64,000 nucleotides of DNA, from assembly GCA_041746855.1 (NCBI GenBank), contig JBGTGG010000467.1, positions 16,855-80,854 of the forward strand, read 5' to 3'. The position numbers and the translations under genes were made by a program. The notes beneath the pieces are model-generated. The model did no database searches, had not been told where the DNA came from, and was given only the letters and a program-made list of their open reading frames with translations. Shown here one piece after another: positions 27,369 to 37,386 of this stretch. The DNA comes from JBGTGG01 sp041746855 (GTDB lineage Bacteria; Bacteroidota; Bacteroidia; Cytophagales; Cyclobacteriaceae). How positions within the stretch are numbered: the stretch's first letter is position 1; each line of letters starts with the position of its first letter.

Positions 27369-28352
27369 ATGAGCTCGAATGTTAGCAATTTCAGTAAGCA
27401 TATCAACATCAAAACTAAGAACCACCTTTTTGTAAGAGAAGGAATTCTTATTGATAAAGAGACAGAAGAAGAGGTTGCTCGTGTTGTAAACAATGTACCA
27501 AGATTTATTGCTGCATACCAAGACTATGCAAGTAATTTTGGTTACCAGTGGAATAAGTGGAACTCTATTTTAAGTGATTCAAGAAATTCAAACCTCGAAG
27601 ATGCGAAGTACAAACTACTCCTAAAGCGTACCCAGTTTGATAAGTTTGAAACATCAGGAAAGACCATCCTGGAATGCGGCTGTGGTGGTGGTGACGATAC
27701 AGAAATACTTCTGAGGTTTCCGTTTTCTGAGGTGCATGCTTTTGATTTAAGCACAGCCGTGGATCGTGCTCGGAAGTTTCTTTCAGACGAGCGACTTGTA
27801 TTGTCACAGGCATCCATTTTCGAAATACCGTACGCGGATAAATCCTTTGATTTCGTTTTTTGCCATCGGGTTTTGCAACATACCCCTGATCCTGTTCTTG
27901 CATTAAAATCGATATGTCAGAAAGTAAAAGTTGGCGGTGTTCTTTTTGTCCACTCCTATCACCGGTCGAAAAAGTACATGCAGCACTTTAAATATAAATA
28001 CAGGTTTATAACCAAGCGCATTCCACATTTTTTTATCGAACAATTTCTGAATGTTTTTGCTACACCCATGCATGCTCTCAATTCACGGCTTTATAAAAGC
28101 AGATGGGGCAAGAAGTTTGCTTTTGGATTCATTCCCCTTGAATACTCGCCAAAGTATTCAAATTTTTCGAAGAGAGAATTAATTCAACTTGAAAAACTTG
28201 TGACGTTCGATGCGTTAACACCGATGTACGATACACCCATGCGGTGGAGTGAAATGAAATCAATCGTAGAGGCAGAGGGCTTTGAGATTAAGTATTTCAA
28301 TGATAACCCTTCGGGTTCACCAATTTATCTTACTGCTGTTCGCAAATCTTAA
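27369..28352 (+). CDS. Class I SAM-dependent methyltransferase
   Basis: 327 residues. Motif I is visible as ILECGCGGGDDTE (about 100-111), followed by VHAFDLS (motif II acidic residue), and SFDFVFCHRVLQHTPDP with the methyltransferase-11-like post-motif. The N-terminal 80 residues (IDKETEEEVARVVNNVPRFI) resemble the zinc-less leader seen in polysaccharide-locus methyltransferases. It may methylate a sugar or the chain end. The stop codon overlaps the asparagine synthase start (TAATG). Confidence 0.88.
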   Translation: MSSNVSNFSKHINIKTKNHLFVREGILIDKETEEEVARVVNNVPRFIAAYQDYASNFGYQWNKWNSILSDSRNSNLEDAKYKLLLKRTQFDKFETSGKTILECGCGGGDDTEILLRFPFSEVHAFDLSTAVDRARKFLSDERLVLSQASIFEIPYADKSFDFVFCHRVLQHTPDPVLALKSICQKVKVGGVLFVHSYHRSKKYMQHFKYKYRFITKRIPHFFIEQFLNVFATPMHALNSRLYKSRWGKKFAFGFIPLEYSPKYSNFSKRELIQLEKLVTFDALTPMYDTPMRWSEMKSIVEAEGFEIKYFNDNPSGSPIYLTAVRKS

Positions 28353-30121
28353 TGTGCGGGATTACCGGAATACTGTTAACGGATAAGCAGGCAGCAGAAG
28401 CGGACATTGCAAGGGCCGTTCAATCTATTGCACACCGCGGCCCTGATGGGTTTGGCATACACTCCATTAGCAACGGTAAAGGATACCTCGGGCATAGACG
28501 GTTGTCCATCATCGACTTATCGGCATCAGGTGCACAACCGATGTGCAATGAAGATGAACGTATTTGGATCACCTTCAATGGTGAGATTTACAATTACCGG
28601 GTGCTGCGCGAACAACTACTTGCAAAAGGCCATGTGTTTAAGTCGCATTCCGATACAGAAGTGTTGGTACATGGCTACGAAGAGTGGGGCACAAGTTTGC
28701 CTTCCAAACTGGAGGGAATGTTTGCCTTTGCCATTTGGGATGGAAAAAAAAATGAATTGTTCATTGCCCGTGACCGGTTTGGCATTAAGCCACTTTACTA
28801 TTACAACGTTGATGGCACCTTCCTCTTTGGATCGGAATTGAAAGCCTTGTATGCTTATCAGCAGTTTAAGAAGGAAGTTGATTATACAGCCGTTATTGAT
28901 TATTTACATTATTATGTGATCCCTTCCTCCAAAACCATTTGGAAGAATACCTTTAAACTTTTGCCGGGGCAGTATTTGGTAGTGGACGCAACCGGTACCC
29001 CGTCTGTGAATACGTATTGGGAAATTCAGCCAGGCAATGAAAAGGTTTCTATGTCTTCGGCTGCGGAGCACGTAAACACTTTACTTACAAAAGCAGTTGA
29101 TCAGCATTTGGAAAGTGATGTTCCGGTGGGTGTTTTTTTGAGCAGCGGATATGACTCATCGGCTTTGGTCGCGTACACCAAAAAGTTCAAAGACCAGGTC
29201 AATACATTTTCCATTGGATTTAAAGATTCGAAAAAAACCGAGCATGTGGAAGCCGCAGCGCTGGCGAAGCATTTCCATACAACGCATGCTGAACAGGTAC
29301 TGAGCGAAGACTACATGGATGTGCTGGAAGAGTTGCACACGTATTATGATGAACCGTTTGCAGTGACGTCTTTGGTATCGTATTACTATGTTTCAAAATT
29401 GGCGCAATCCCAAAACAAAGTGGTGTTTGCCGGAGATGGCGGTGACGAAGTTTTTGGCGGGTACAAATGGTATACAAAGATTGATCAGGCCTTTCAAAAC
29501 CGTTCCCTGATTTCCAAACTTTTTCGGAGTGATACCGAAAACCTGAAGAAGTTTTATCAGTTGAATTATTTTGTTGAAATGGGCACAGATGTGTCGTGGG
29601 TAAAGTCGATCCTGAGTGATGAATTGAAATCCCACTATCCATCGGATGTTTATTGGGCGTTTGATTTACCGGCTGACCAGTGGAAGTTGCATCCCGTAAA
29701 GGTTTTTCAGTTGTTGGATTTTAAATATTTTATTCCGGATGTAGCGCTTCCGCGAGCCGATCGTTCCAGCATGGCAACTTCCCTGGAAGTTCGTGTGCCG
29801 CTATTGGATCATTCGCTTGTGGAGTATATGATCAAGCTGGATACAGCTACGTATTACCAACCACCGGTTAAAAAGCGATTGCTGTATGAAAATATAAAAG
29901 CGGAGGTACCGGCAGCGATACTGGATTTACCCAAGAAGGGTTTTGGAAATCCGCTCGATCCATTTTTTGAAAAACGACAAACCTATATCCAACGGTTGAA
30001 GGATGGCCACATTATGAAAAGTAACTTGTTTAATGAAAAATTAAACCTTGATGCATTGGACAAAAAGCAACTCTGGCTGTTGTATAACCTGGAGCTTTGG
30101 TGGTCGCATTGGAATACGTAA
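28352..30121 (+). CDS. asnB: Asparagine synthase (glutamine-hydrolysing) family amidotransferase
   Basis: 589 residues. Met-Cys2-Gly-Ile starts the class II glutaminase domain, with RGPDG, FNGEIYNY and SDTEVLVHGYE. The synthetase domain has the PP-loop SSGYDSS (264-270) and the VPLLDHSLVEYM region. In surface-polysaccharide loci such enzymes often amidate uronic acids or other carboxyl groups rather than making asparagine; its position among glycosyltransferases supports that, but the sequence cannot prove it. Starts on the last base of the preceding stop codon. Confidence 0.93.
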   Translation: MCGITGILLTDKQAAEADIARAVQSIAHRGPDGFGIHSISNGKGYLGHRRLSIIDLSASGAQPMCNEDERIWITFNGEIYNYRVLREQLLAKGHVFKSHSDTEVLVHGYEEWGTSLPSKLEGMFAFAIWDGKKNELFIARDRFGIKPLYYYNVDGTFLFGSELKALYAYQQFKKEVDYTAVIDYLHYYVIPSSKTIWKNTFKLLPGQYLVVDATGTPSVNTYWEIQPGNEKVSMSSAAEHVNTLLTKAVDQHLESDVPVGVFLSSGYDSSALVAYTKKFKDQVNTFSIGFKDSKKTEHVEAAALAKHFHTTHAEQVLSEDYMDVLEELHTYYDEPFAVTSLVSYYYVSKLAQSQNKVVFAGDGGDEVFGGYKWYTKIDQAFQNRSLISKLFRSDTENLKKFYQLNYFVEMGTDVSWVKSILSDELKSHYPSDVYWAFDLPADQWKLHPVKVFQLLDFKYFIPDVALPRADRSSMATSLEVRVPLLDHSLVEYMIKLDTATYYQPPVKKRLLYENIKAEVPAAILDLPKKGFGNPLDPFFEKRQTYIQRLKDGHIMKSNLFNEKLNLDALDKKQLWLLYNLELWWSHWNT

Positions 30122-30143
30122 TTAATACCTGATTAATACCTGA

Positions 30144-30842
30144 ATGGCTGATCCTAATTATACCCGCTTTCGAATTCCCAGAATCTGGTCGAATGAAGAG
30201 CTTCGAAAATTTGCACATTTGTTTACAGGAGCTGTTGTGAATGTGAGTGGCTGGAAAGACGAGGATAAAGAAGGCGGCTATTACAAAGATTATTTTACAC
30301 ATGCTGCCAGCTATTCCATCACGAATTTCAAATCGGAGGCCAGGGGTTTTCAAGGTCAACCGAACGAAGTTTTTTTAGACCTCACGGCTGATCTTACTGC
30401 TGAACTGGAGTCAAAATATGATGTGGTTTTTAACCACACAACATTGGAACATATTTTTGAAGTAGAGAAGGCCTTCCATAACATTTGCAAAATGTCACGC
30501 GATGTTGTGATTTTGGTTGTTCCTTTTCTTCAGGAGATGCATGGCTTGTACGGTGACTTCTGGAGATTTACACCCCAGGCAATAGAAAAGTTATTTGAAA
30601 AAAATGGCCTTGAGTTGCTTTATCTGACCTTTAACATACATGTTGGTGCTTCCGTTTACATATTTGCAATAGCATCCAAAAAACCAGATGACTGGAATGA
30701 AAAGATTGAGCGAAAAATAATGAAAGGAATTGATGACGACAGAAAGAATGGTTTGATTGGTTACAATGCCTTGCCAGTTTTTAAAAAAAGTAACACTTTA
30801 TTCGCCAGAATTCTTCGCAAGACAAAAAGTTTTTTTGGATGA
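30144..30842 (+). CDS. Methyltransferase-like protein
   Basis: 232 residues resembling the C-terminal half of class I methyltransferases: VFNHTTLEHIFEVEKAFHNICKMSRD, VVPFLQEMHG, DFWRFTPQAIEKLFEKNGLELLY. A clear glycine-rich SAM motif (GxGxG) is missing, so binding may be altered or lost. Overlaps the next gene by 4 bp. Specific function unknown. Confidence 0.65.
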   Translation: MADPNYTRFRIPRIWSNEELRKFAHLFTGAVVNVSGWKDEDKEGGYYKDYFTHAASYSITNFKSEARGFQGQPNEVFLDLTADLTAELESKYDVVFNHTTLEHIFEVEKAFHNICKMSRDVVILVVPFLQEMHGLYGDFWRFTPQAIEKLFEKNGLELLYLTFNIHVGASVYIFAIASKKPDDWNEKIERKIMKGIDDDRKNGLIGYNALPVFKKSNTLFARILRKTKSFFG

Positions 30843-31747
30843 GTCCTTCAGTGTGTATTATTATTCGGTCTGCAGGGGAACGGACACTTGCCCGCTGCGA
30901 ACAAATTGTAAAAGATCAAATGGGAGATGTCCCCATCATTCCCATACAGGAGTCGCCCTTTAGCGCTGCAGTTAAGAAGACCTTTGAAATTGGTATTGCG
31001 CATGGTAAAAAATGGACGCTGGCGTTGGATGCAGACATATTGTTACGGGACAAAGCTGTTCATGATCTTGTTTCAGTCGCGGAAAACCTGCCGGAGAATT
31101 TCTTTATGATACAAGGTCGAGTTTTAGACAAACTATTTTGCTTTGCCAGAAATGGTGGTCCACATTTGTTCCGGACCTCTTTGTTGAAGGAAGCATTGCC
31201 GCTCGTTCCGTTACATACTGATTCAATTAGGCCAGAAGGGGAAACGGTTAAGCGTATGATCAGCAGAGGGTATCATCGTTATAAAGGCACGGAAGTTTAT
31301 GGCTTGCATGATTTTGAACAGGCGTACGAAGATGTCTTTCGCACGGCATTCGTGCATGCTGTCAAGTTCAAGCCGTTGGTGCCGTACTTTACAAAGGAGT
31401 GGGAGTCGAGAAAGACAAACGATGAGGATTATCTGGTTGCTCTGGAAGGGTTGCAGAGTGGATTACAATATGATTTTCCAAACATTCCTGAGCGAAATCG
31501 GATTAACGATTTAGCAGAACAGGCCATCCAAAATTTAGGAATAGTATCTAAGCCTGAATTTAACTATGTTATAGATCCCGATCGTGTAATGAACTTGTTC
31601 TCTGTTTCAGCGGACGGTATTCAAATCGAAAATAGAGATCATAATAAAGTGTTAAGAACAGATAGGGCTGCTCCTAAAAAAAAGAAGAAGAAGAGCCTTA
31701 TGCGAAGAGTTATCCTTTATGTCAAGAACTTAGCTACGCGAACTTAG
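30839..31747 (+). CDS. Putative GT-A-type glycosyltransferase
   Basis: 302 residues. The N-terminus is a Rossmann-like strand (VCIIIRSAGERTLARCEQIV) and a DxD-like metal site is seen in WTLALDADILL (about 60-70), as in GT-A glycosyltransferases. The rest shows no motif I recognise. The C-terminus has a run of six lysines followed by an amphipathic helix (KSLMRRVILYVKNL) that may contact the membrane. Overlaps the previous gene by 4 bp. Moderate confidence in the enzyme class. Confidence 0.55.
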   Translation: MSPSVCIIIRSAGERTLARCEQIVKDQMGDVPIIPIQESPFSAAVKKTFEIGIAHGKKWTLALDADILLRDKAVHDLVSVAENLPENFFMIQGRVLDKLFCFARNGGPHLFRTSLLKEALPLVPLHTDSIRPEGETVKRMISRGYHRYKGTEVYGLHDFEQAYEDVFRTAFVHAVKFKPLVPYFTKEWESRKTNDEDYLVALEGLQSGLQYDFPNIPERNRINDLAEQAIQNLGIVSKPEFNYVIDPDRVMNLFSVSADGIQIENRDHNKVLRTDRAAPKKKKKKSLMRRVILYVKNLATRT

Positions 31748-31753
31748 CTATCC

Positions 31754-32836
31754 ATGTATACTGAAGTATTAAAGGAAAGGTCAGAGTTTTTTTTTAATGA
31801 ATGGACCGAATTGTTGCACGGTTTGACATTGCACTCGGTTCAGCAGGGTTCAACTTGGATTGACTCTTATATTACGCACTACCTTGGGGGCAATAACTTC
31901 TTTTTTCTAGCTGTTCGAAATGATCTCCATCAATTGATAAGTTGTTTATGCTTAACTAAGAGTCAAAAAAAATTCTATAAGGTGGCGACTTATACCACCT
32001 TATTAGATATGGGAAAAGGAGTCAACGATTTTTTCAATATACCCTGCAAGGCTGGACATGAACAGGAAGTAGCGATGCTCTATGCCAACTGGTTTCGTGA
32101 AAACACTTCTTTTTGGGAGCAGCTACGGTTGCAGTTTCTTCCGGAAACAAAAATGCATGTAGCGTTTGCAGCAGCAATGAAGAAATATTTTCCGGTACAG
32201 GTTACACGGGATCGGTTGTTTTTCAAAATTGATACCGACCGTACGTGGGAAAGTTACTTTACACCCGAAATGAACAAGCGCTTGCGCGATGTACGCGGCA
32301 GGATAAACAGAATAGAAAAAAGCGGGCATGCTGTCAGCAGCAGCGTGATTGATTCGGGCATCGCAGTTTTTCTGGATGATTTCCTGCACCACTTTTCAAA
32401 ACGAAGAAATGAGAAGGGGGAGAAAAACAGTTATGAAGACGATGCCAAAGTAAAACTTATCCGTGATGTGATTGCTGCTGCTGAGCAAGATCAGTCGGTA
32501 CAATTGTCTGTTCTGGAAGATAAGCAAGGAGCTATCTGGGCGTATCAACTTGATTTAATGGATCGGGGAAGGGGAACCTGGTATCACTATGCGCCTACCT
32601 TCAATGATGCGTACCAGGAATTTTCACCCAGCAAGGTATTGTTGTTTGAAAGTTTGAAGCGGGCGTTTGCGGATCCGGAAATAAAGGAGTTTAACTTTAT
32701 GCGTGGGGAAGCTGCATACAAGAAACAATTTACGGATAATTCAGAACCGTATATGGCCATAAAGATTACGAATACATTTTCAAAAAAGATCAAGTTTAAA
32801 AAGTGGATGGCGAACGTATTGCGTACCGGTAAATGA
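31754..32836 (+). CDS. GNAT-fold acetyltransferase of the CelD/FemAB type
   Basis: 360 residues with the two-half GNAT arrangement of polysaccharide-locus acyltransferases (BcsL/CelD-like): WTELLHGL, KKYFPVQVTRDRLFFKIDTDRTWESYF, then VQLSVLEDKQGAIWAYQLDLMDRG, YQEFSPSKVLLFESLKRAF and EFNFMRGEAAYKKQFTDN. Likely acyl-CoA-dependent modification of an amino sugar. A T9 tract lies in codons 12-14. Overlaps the next gene by 4 bp. Confidence 0.8.
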   Translation: MYTEVLKERSEFFFNEWTELLHGLTLHSVQQGSTWIDSYITHYLGGNNFFFLAVRNDLHQLISCLCLTKSQKKFYKVATYTTLLDMGKGVNDFFNIPCKAGHEQEVAMLYANWFRENTSFWEQLRLQFLPETKMHVAFAAAMKKYFPVQVTRDRLFFKIDTDRTWESYFTPEMNKRLRDVRGRINRIEKSGHAVSSSVIDSGIAVFLDDFLHHFSKRRNEKGEKNSYEDDAKVKLIRDVIAAAEQDQSVQLSVLEDKQGAIWAYQLDLMDRGRGTWYHYAPTFNDAYQEFSPSKVLLFESLKRAFADPEIKEFNFMRGEAAYKKQFTDNSEPYMAIKITNTFSKKIKFKKWMANVLRTGK

Positions 32837-33789
32837 AAAAGGTTTACCTGATCATCTCCATTGATACCGAGTGCGACAAAGGGCCGGGATGGAAATTACA
32901 ACGCCCGATGGCGTTTGAAAATATCACAAAAGGGTTGCCACAAACACTGGAGCCTTTGTTTAAAAAATTTTCGATTAAACCCACCTATCTGTTAAGTCCG
33001 GAGGTGATGCAACATGCAGAATCTGTTGCTTACTTTAAAAGACTCCAGCAAACGGAGTTGGGTACGCATTTGCATCTGGAGTTTATAGAACCAAATGCAA
33101 ACTGGGAAGCAGATCGCACGAAAGGAATTCAGGCTGATCTGGATGCTGAAATCGAATATGAAAAATTGAAAAATCTGACGGTACTGTTCAACGCGCAATT
33201 CGGGTATCAACCCCTTTCGTTTCGCGCGGGTAGATTTGGTATCGGAAAAAATTCATTTCGGTATCTTCAGGAATTGGGGTATCAGGTAGATTCCAGCATC
33301 ACACCGTTTAAGACCCATTACTATGAAAGTGGTAAGGTCAATAATTTTTGGGGCAAACCTGTTCATCCGTACCGGGTTTCAAATTCGAATTTGATTCAGG
33401 TCCCTGTTTCGATAAGTAATACTGATTTTGCAAAACTTCCAACGTGGATAGTGGGACAGGTTGAAGATAAACGCACCCTTTCAAAAAGAATATTGGGCAG
33501 GTTGGGCTACCGAAGTAAAAGCACTTGGTTTCGTCCACACCGCAGTGATGGGCAAGGGTTAATACACGTTGCAAAAGAATTGATGGATACAACCCCAGCG
33601 AATAAAATACCTGTTTTGAACATGATGTTTCACAGCAACGAGATACTGGCGGGTGCGAGCCCGTATTGCCAAACGGATGAAGAAGTGACGGCCTATTGTA
33701 CTGCGTTGGAAGAAGTGTTTGATTTTCTACATGTAAAGTATGAAGTATGTTCTATCGGCTTAGGCGAATACGCAAAGCATTTCAACTAA
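32833..33789 (+). CDS. Polysaccharide deacetylase-like protein
   Basis: 318 residues with NodB-type features: an N-terminal metal-binding Asp in ISIDTECDKG, THLHLEF with two histidines, and SFRAGRFGIGKNSFRYLQELGYQVDSS resembling the catalytic-loop arginine region; MFHSNEI gives the C-terminal histidine. Proteins of this type de-N-acetylate sugars, but several divergent members have unknown substrates. Translationally coupled to the genes on both sides (4-bp overlap before, 43-bp overlap after). Confidence 0.75.
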   Translation: MKKVYLIISIDTECDKGPGWKLQRPMAFENITKGLPQTLEPLFKKFSIKPTYLLSPEVMQHAESVAYFKRLQQTELGTHLHLEFIEPNANWEADRTKGIQADLDAEIEYEKLKNLTVLFNAQFGYQPLSFRAGRFGIGKNSFRYLQELGYQVDSSITPFKTHYYESGKVNNFWGKPVHPYRVSNSNLIQVPVSISNTDFAKLPTWIVGQVEDKRTLSKRILGRLGYRSKSTWFRPHRSDGQGLIHVAKELMDTTPANKIPVLNMMFHSNEILAGASPYCQTDEEVTAYCTALEEVFDFLHVKYEVCSIGLGEYAKHFN

Positions 33790-34313
33790 GCGTTCATACT
33801 GAATTTCTTTATGAACATACGTTGCAAGCATTGCCGGATGTTGGTTGTCCTGCCGGATTGCAAGTGCGTACATTGAAAAGTGAGGAGGCGCATTTGTTGC
33901 ACGGTGTTTGGAACGTGAACATGGATCAATTGAAAAAGCGATTTGAAAGAGGCGATGCGTGTTATGCTGGTTTTATTGATAATGCAATTTGCAGTTACCA
34001 CTGGGTTCAATATTCGGGGCTTCATTTTTTTCAACAAGCGCATCAGCAAATGGAAGTGAAACAGGATGAAGGTTGGATTTATCATGTGCGGGTAGCCGAT
34101 AGTGCAAAAGGAAGAGGTATCAACAGCTATGTATATGCAACCATCTTGAAAGACGCAGTACAGATGGGCAAGACCAGGCTTTTTATTTATACGGGTGCTA
34201 AAAATACAGCCAATCAAAAAGGGTTGATGAAGTGTGGGTTTAAAAAAATCAAGGAGTTTGTAAGTGTGTTGTATTTACAACGCTATTTTTTGATCCGGCA
34301 AAAGTCAGTTTAG
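33747..34313 (+). CDS. GNAT N-acetyltransferase
   Basis: 188 residues. The GNAT acetyl-CoA loop is recognisable in WIYHVRVADSAKGRGINSYVYATIL (motif A, VADSAKGRG), with ARTLF/YTGAKNTANQKGLMKCGFKKI as motif B. The ATG at 33747 lies 43 bp inside the deacetylase gene, and the region translated there has no other good start, so a long overlap is likely real. Probable N-acylation of an amino sugar. Confidence 0.8.
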   Translation: MFYRLRRIRKAFQLSVHTEFLYEHTLQALPDVGCPAGLQVRTLKSEEAHLLHGVWNVNMDQLKKRFERGDACYAGFIDNAICSYHWVQYSGLHFFQQAHQQMEVKQDEGWIYHVRVADSAKGRGINSYVYATILKDAVQMGKTRLFIYTGAKNTANQKGLMKCGFKKIKEFVSVLYLQRYFLIRQKSV

Positions 34314-34315
34314 TA

Positions 34316-35413
34316 GTGAAGCGGGTTGCTGTTTTGTTTGATAATTTTGGCAATCCCGGTCAACCGTTTTTGAAGGAATGGTTTTTTCGAATCTTTAATT
34401 CGAAAAAACTTCGGATAAAGGGATTCACTGATAAATATTTTGAAGATAAGGATTCACGAATTACAGTTCTGAAAACAGAAGGGATGCGGAAATATTTCCG
34501 TTATCTCCAGCAACTACTGACCCCGGGTTTAAGAAAAATGAATTTGCAATTGGTACCGGTGGTACAGTATGCTCCGGATGTTATTCATTTGCTCAATGCG
34601 CAGCAGGTAGATCAATACAAACCGTTGCTGAAAAATTCCAAGATCAAATCGGTGTACTCCTTTCGGGGATTTGAAACGAGTGTCCGCCCCCAGCAGGATG
34701 CGGAATGGGCTGAAAAACTGGACGGTATTTATAAGCGCGCAACAGCGCTTCATTTTGTAAGTGATTTTCTCAAAGCAGAAGCCATTAAGCGTGGAGCACC
34801 GCAAGAGAAGTGTGTGGTGATTAGAAGATCGGTAGATACTGATTTTTTTAAGCCTAAAGAAAATGAGATATCAAACGCAATCCATTTTATTGCTGTGGGA
34901 AGATTGACCTGGCAGAAGGGATACCCGCTATTGCTGGAAGCGTTTGCCGAGGTTGCAAAAGCGTATTCGGATACAACGCTTACGATTATTGGCGATGGAC
35001 CAGAAGCGAATGCGATTAAAGAAGAGATTGTTGTACTGGGTCTTGAAAAGAATGTGAAACTGATACCACATTTAGATCGGATGGCATTACGTGAAGCATT
35101 GTGGCGGGCCGATATTTTTGTGCAAGCCTCCCTGTCGGATGCACTGCCGAATTCAATACTGGAAGCCAGTGCCTGTGGTTTACCAGTGGTAAGTACCTTG
35201 GCAGGTGGTATACCCGAAGCAGTGCTGCATGAGAAGAGTGGTTTGTTAGTAGCGTCCGGAGATGTTACACATTTTCAAAAAGCAATGCTTCAGTTAGTGG
35301 AGAATGTCACGCTTCGGAAAGCATTTGGGAAACAGGGGAGACAATTCATGATGGAAAATTTTTCAGCAGAGCAGGAGTGCAAAAAATGGGAAGCCTTTTA
35401 TTTGACGGTTTAG
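34316..35413 (+). CDS. Glycosyltransferase family 4
   Basis: 365 residues, GTG start 2 bp after the acetyltransferase. GT-B fold with the C-terminal donor-binding site typical of GT4: VGRLTWQKGYPLLLEAFAEV, TIIGDGPEANAI, and EASACGLPVVSTLAGGIPEAV containing the conserved E(x7)E pair. Adds a nucleotide-sugar-derived residue to the repeating unit; linkage unknown. Confidence 0.93.
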   Translation: MKRVAVLFDNFGNPGQPFLKEWFFRIFNSKKLRIKGFTDKYFEDKDSRITVLKTEGMRKYFRYLQQLLTPGLRKMNLQLVPVVQYAPDVIHLLNAQQVDQYKPLLKNSKIKSVYSFRGFETSVRPQQDAEWAEKLDGIYKRATALHFVSDFLKAEAIKRGAPQEKCVVIRRSVDTDFFKPKENEISNAIHFIAVGRLTWQKGYPLLLEAFAEVAKAYSDTTLTIIGDGPEANAIKEEIVVLGLEKNVKLIPHLDRMALREALWRADIFVQASLSDALPNSILEASACGLPVVSTLAGGIPEAVLHEKSGLLVASGDVTHFQKAMLQLVENVTLRKAFGKQGRQFMMENFSAEQECKKWEAFYLTV

Positions 35414-35417
35414 AAAG

Positions 35418-36551
35418 ATGCATGTTCTTGAAATATTAAATGCGTATCCGGGGGAGACCTTCCTGCAAGAACACGCAAGAGCAGTGGCGACTACTGACGT
35501 GCAAGTAAGTTGGGCTTTTTGGCAAACGAACAAACCGGGGGCACTTCCAAAAGTGATACCGGAATTAAAACATTGTGTAGGGTTGATCAACTCTAATCGA
35601 ATTCCAAAATGGAAGAAAATGCTACTGCGATTACGGTATTGGAATTATTCCGATCCCTATACGCAAGCATTAAAAAACCAGGTAAAAAAAATCAAACCGG
35701 ACATCATTCATTTTCAGTTTGCTTCGTTGGCAATGCGTCATTATAAATGGGTGGAGTCGTTGAGAATTCCCTTCACGTTTAGTGTGCGGGGTTCGGATAT
35801 CCAGTCGGAGGCTGTGCGTTCTGAGGATACACTTGATAGGCTGAAAATAATAGCAAAAAAGGCAGCTGGTATTCATACTGTGAGCGACCATTTAAAGGCT
35901 AAACTATTTCGACATGTTGGTGAATACAAAAAAACCACTACCATCCGAACGGTTATCCATGATCATTGGAAAACCGTTGTGAGGAAACCTGAAAAGGGAA
36001 ATCTGGTAACCATTGGACGGTTACATTGGCCAAAAAGCCATTCCGACTTGTTGATTGCTTGCCATGAATTGAAAAAGTGGGGAATTGACGTAAAATTGAC
36101 CATCATAGGTGAGGGAGATCAACGCCAACTCCTTGAATACATGATTCGGGATTTGGGATTGTCGGATCGTGTGCAATTGGTAGGTAAGCAAAATGCAGCG
36201 GTTATTAAGGGGTATTTAAGCGGAGCAGATGCTTTTGTTTTATCCAGTATTGCAGAAGGATTTCCAAATGTTGTGGGGGAGGCTGCTTTTGCTGGTGTCC
36301 CGATGATAGCTACAGCAGATTCGTATGTTGATGAAGTGCTAACACAGCAACATGAATATGTTCGGGTGTCCACCGGGAGTCCGGAAGCGCTGGCAAAAGC
36401 GATTTTGGAAATTTTTGAAATGGATGCGATAGAAAAGGAGGCTATGGCTTCACGGGCGATGCAGAAATCAATCGAAGTATTCTCCAGTTCACAACATGCT
36501 TCTTCGTTTTCGCAATTTTGGAACACCGTACTCAAAAAACAGGGAACATGA
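35418..36551 (+). CDS. Glycosyltransferase family 4
   Basis: 377 residues. GT4 donor site VTIGRLHWPKSHSDLLIAC, LTIIGEGDQRQLLEYM and SSIAEGFPNVVGEAAFAGVPMIAT (EGF..E motif). N-terminal acceptor domain contains HFQFASLAMRHY and FSVRGSDIQ. Starts 4 bp after the preceding glycosyltransferase; its TGA overlaps the sulfotransferase ATG. Confidence 0.93.
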   Translation: MHVLEILNAYPGETFLQEHARAVATTDVQVSWAFWQTNKPGALPKVIPELKHCVGLINSNRIPKWKKMLLRLRYWNYSDPYTQALKNQVKKIKPDIIHFQFASLAMRHYKWVESLRIPFTFSVRGSDIQSEAVRSEDTLDRLKIIAKKAAGIHTVSDHLKAKLFRHVGEYKKTTTIRTVIHDHWKTVVRKPEKGNLVTIGRLHWPKSHSDLLIACHELKKWGIDVKLTIIGEGDQRQLLEYMIRDLGLSDRVQLVGKQNAAVIKGYLSGADAFVLSSIAEGFPNVVGEAAFAGVPMIATADSYVDEVLTQQHEYVRVSTGSPEALAKAILEIFEMDAIEKEAMASRAMQKSIEVFSSSQHASSFSQFWNTVLKKQGT

Positions 36552-37378
36552 AATTGCCAAACTTCATGGTGATAGGTGCTGAAAAATCGGGTACCACCTG
36601 GCTGAAGCATGTACTACGGGAACACCCTGAGCTCTTTATTCCCAGCGAAAAAGAACTACATTATTTTGATGTAGAAGACAATTTCAATAAGGGACTGGTG
36701 TGGTATAGTTCATTTTTTGAAAAGAGTACCAAGCCGTTCAATGGTGAGATTACCCCCGGTTATTTAACACATGCAGTTAAAGTTGCGCCCAGGATAAAAG
36801 AAGCATTCCCAGCAATAAAATTGATTGCAATTTTAAGAAACCCAATCGATCGGGCGTGGTCTAATTACCAGATGAACCTGGCAGATGGGAAAGTTACCCA
36901 AAGTTTTGAGTCTTGCATTGATACACACCACATCATCATTTCCAAGGGCAATTACAAGCGCCAACTTTTGCCCTATATGGAAATTTTTTCAAGTGATCAG
37001 CTTTTGGTTTTAAATTATGATGATATAAAAGATGCGGGTACACTGGTGAATAGGATTTTTAAATTTCTGGGGGTAACGGAAAATTTTGTGCCCGCTAAAC
37101 TGGAAGAGAAGATATTCACATCCCGAAAGAGTCGGTTTTCTTTGCTGAATGATGCATTTAGATTTTCTGCTCAGGTACTACGTGCAATGAAGTTGAATAT
37201 TGTATTACAACGCTTTAAGAAGGACGTAAAAAAATGGTTAAAAAGAGTAAACACAGTTCCTTCGTCCTATTCGCCAATGCCCACGGATCTGCGCATTCGG
37301 CTCGGGGAATATTATAAGGATGATATTGTTTTTTTAGAAGGTTTTTGGAAAAGGGACTTATCGCATTGGTTAAAGTGA
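36548..37378 (+). CDS. PAPS-dependent sulfotransferase 1
   Basis: 276 residues from the ATG at 36548 (4-bp overlap); an upstream in-frame start at 36518 is less likely. The 5'-phosphosulfate-binding loop is EKSGTTWLKHVL (12-23) and the 3'-phosphate-binding segment is RNPIDRAWSNYQMNL (97-111) with Ser105. Both belong to the Sulfotransfer_1/heparan-sulfotransferase-like families, which move sulfate from PAPS to sugar hydroxyls or amino groups. PAPS would come from the cysCDN block in the same window. A polysaccharide intermediate is the expected acceptor from context. Confidence 0.93.
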   Translation: MKLPNFMVIGAEKSGTTWLKHVLREHPELFIPSEKELHYFDVEDNFNKGLVWYSSFFEKSTKPFNGEITPGYLTHAVKVAPRIKEAFPAIKLIAILRNPIDRAWSNYQMNLADGKVTQSFESCIDTHHIIISKGNYKRQLLPYMEIFSSDQLLVLNYDDIKDAGTLVNRIFKFLGVTENFVPAKLEEKIFTSRKSRFSLLNDAFRFSAQVLRAMKLNIVLQRFKKDVKKWLKRVNTVPSSYSPMPTDLRIRLGEYYKDDIVFLEGFWKRDLSHWLK

Positions 37379-37386
37379 ACGTTTGA

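Noticed and set aside
31680..31700. A-rich run in the putative glycosyltransferase as a programmed frameshift site
   Set aside because: The frame continues normally through a lysine-rich tail and the next gene starts only after the stop; no overlapping frame that would be fused.
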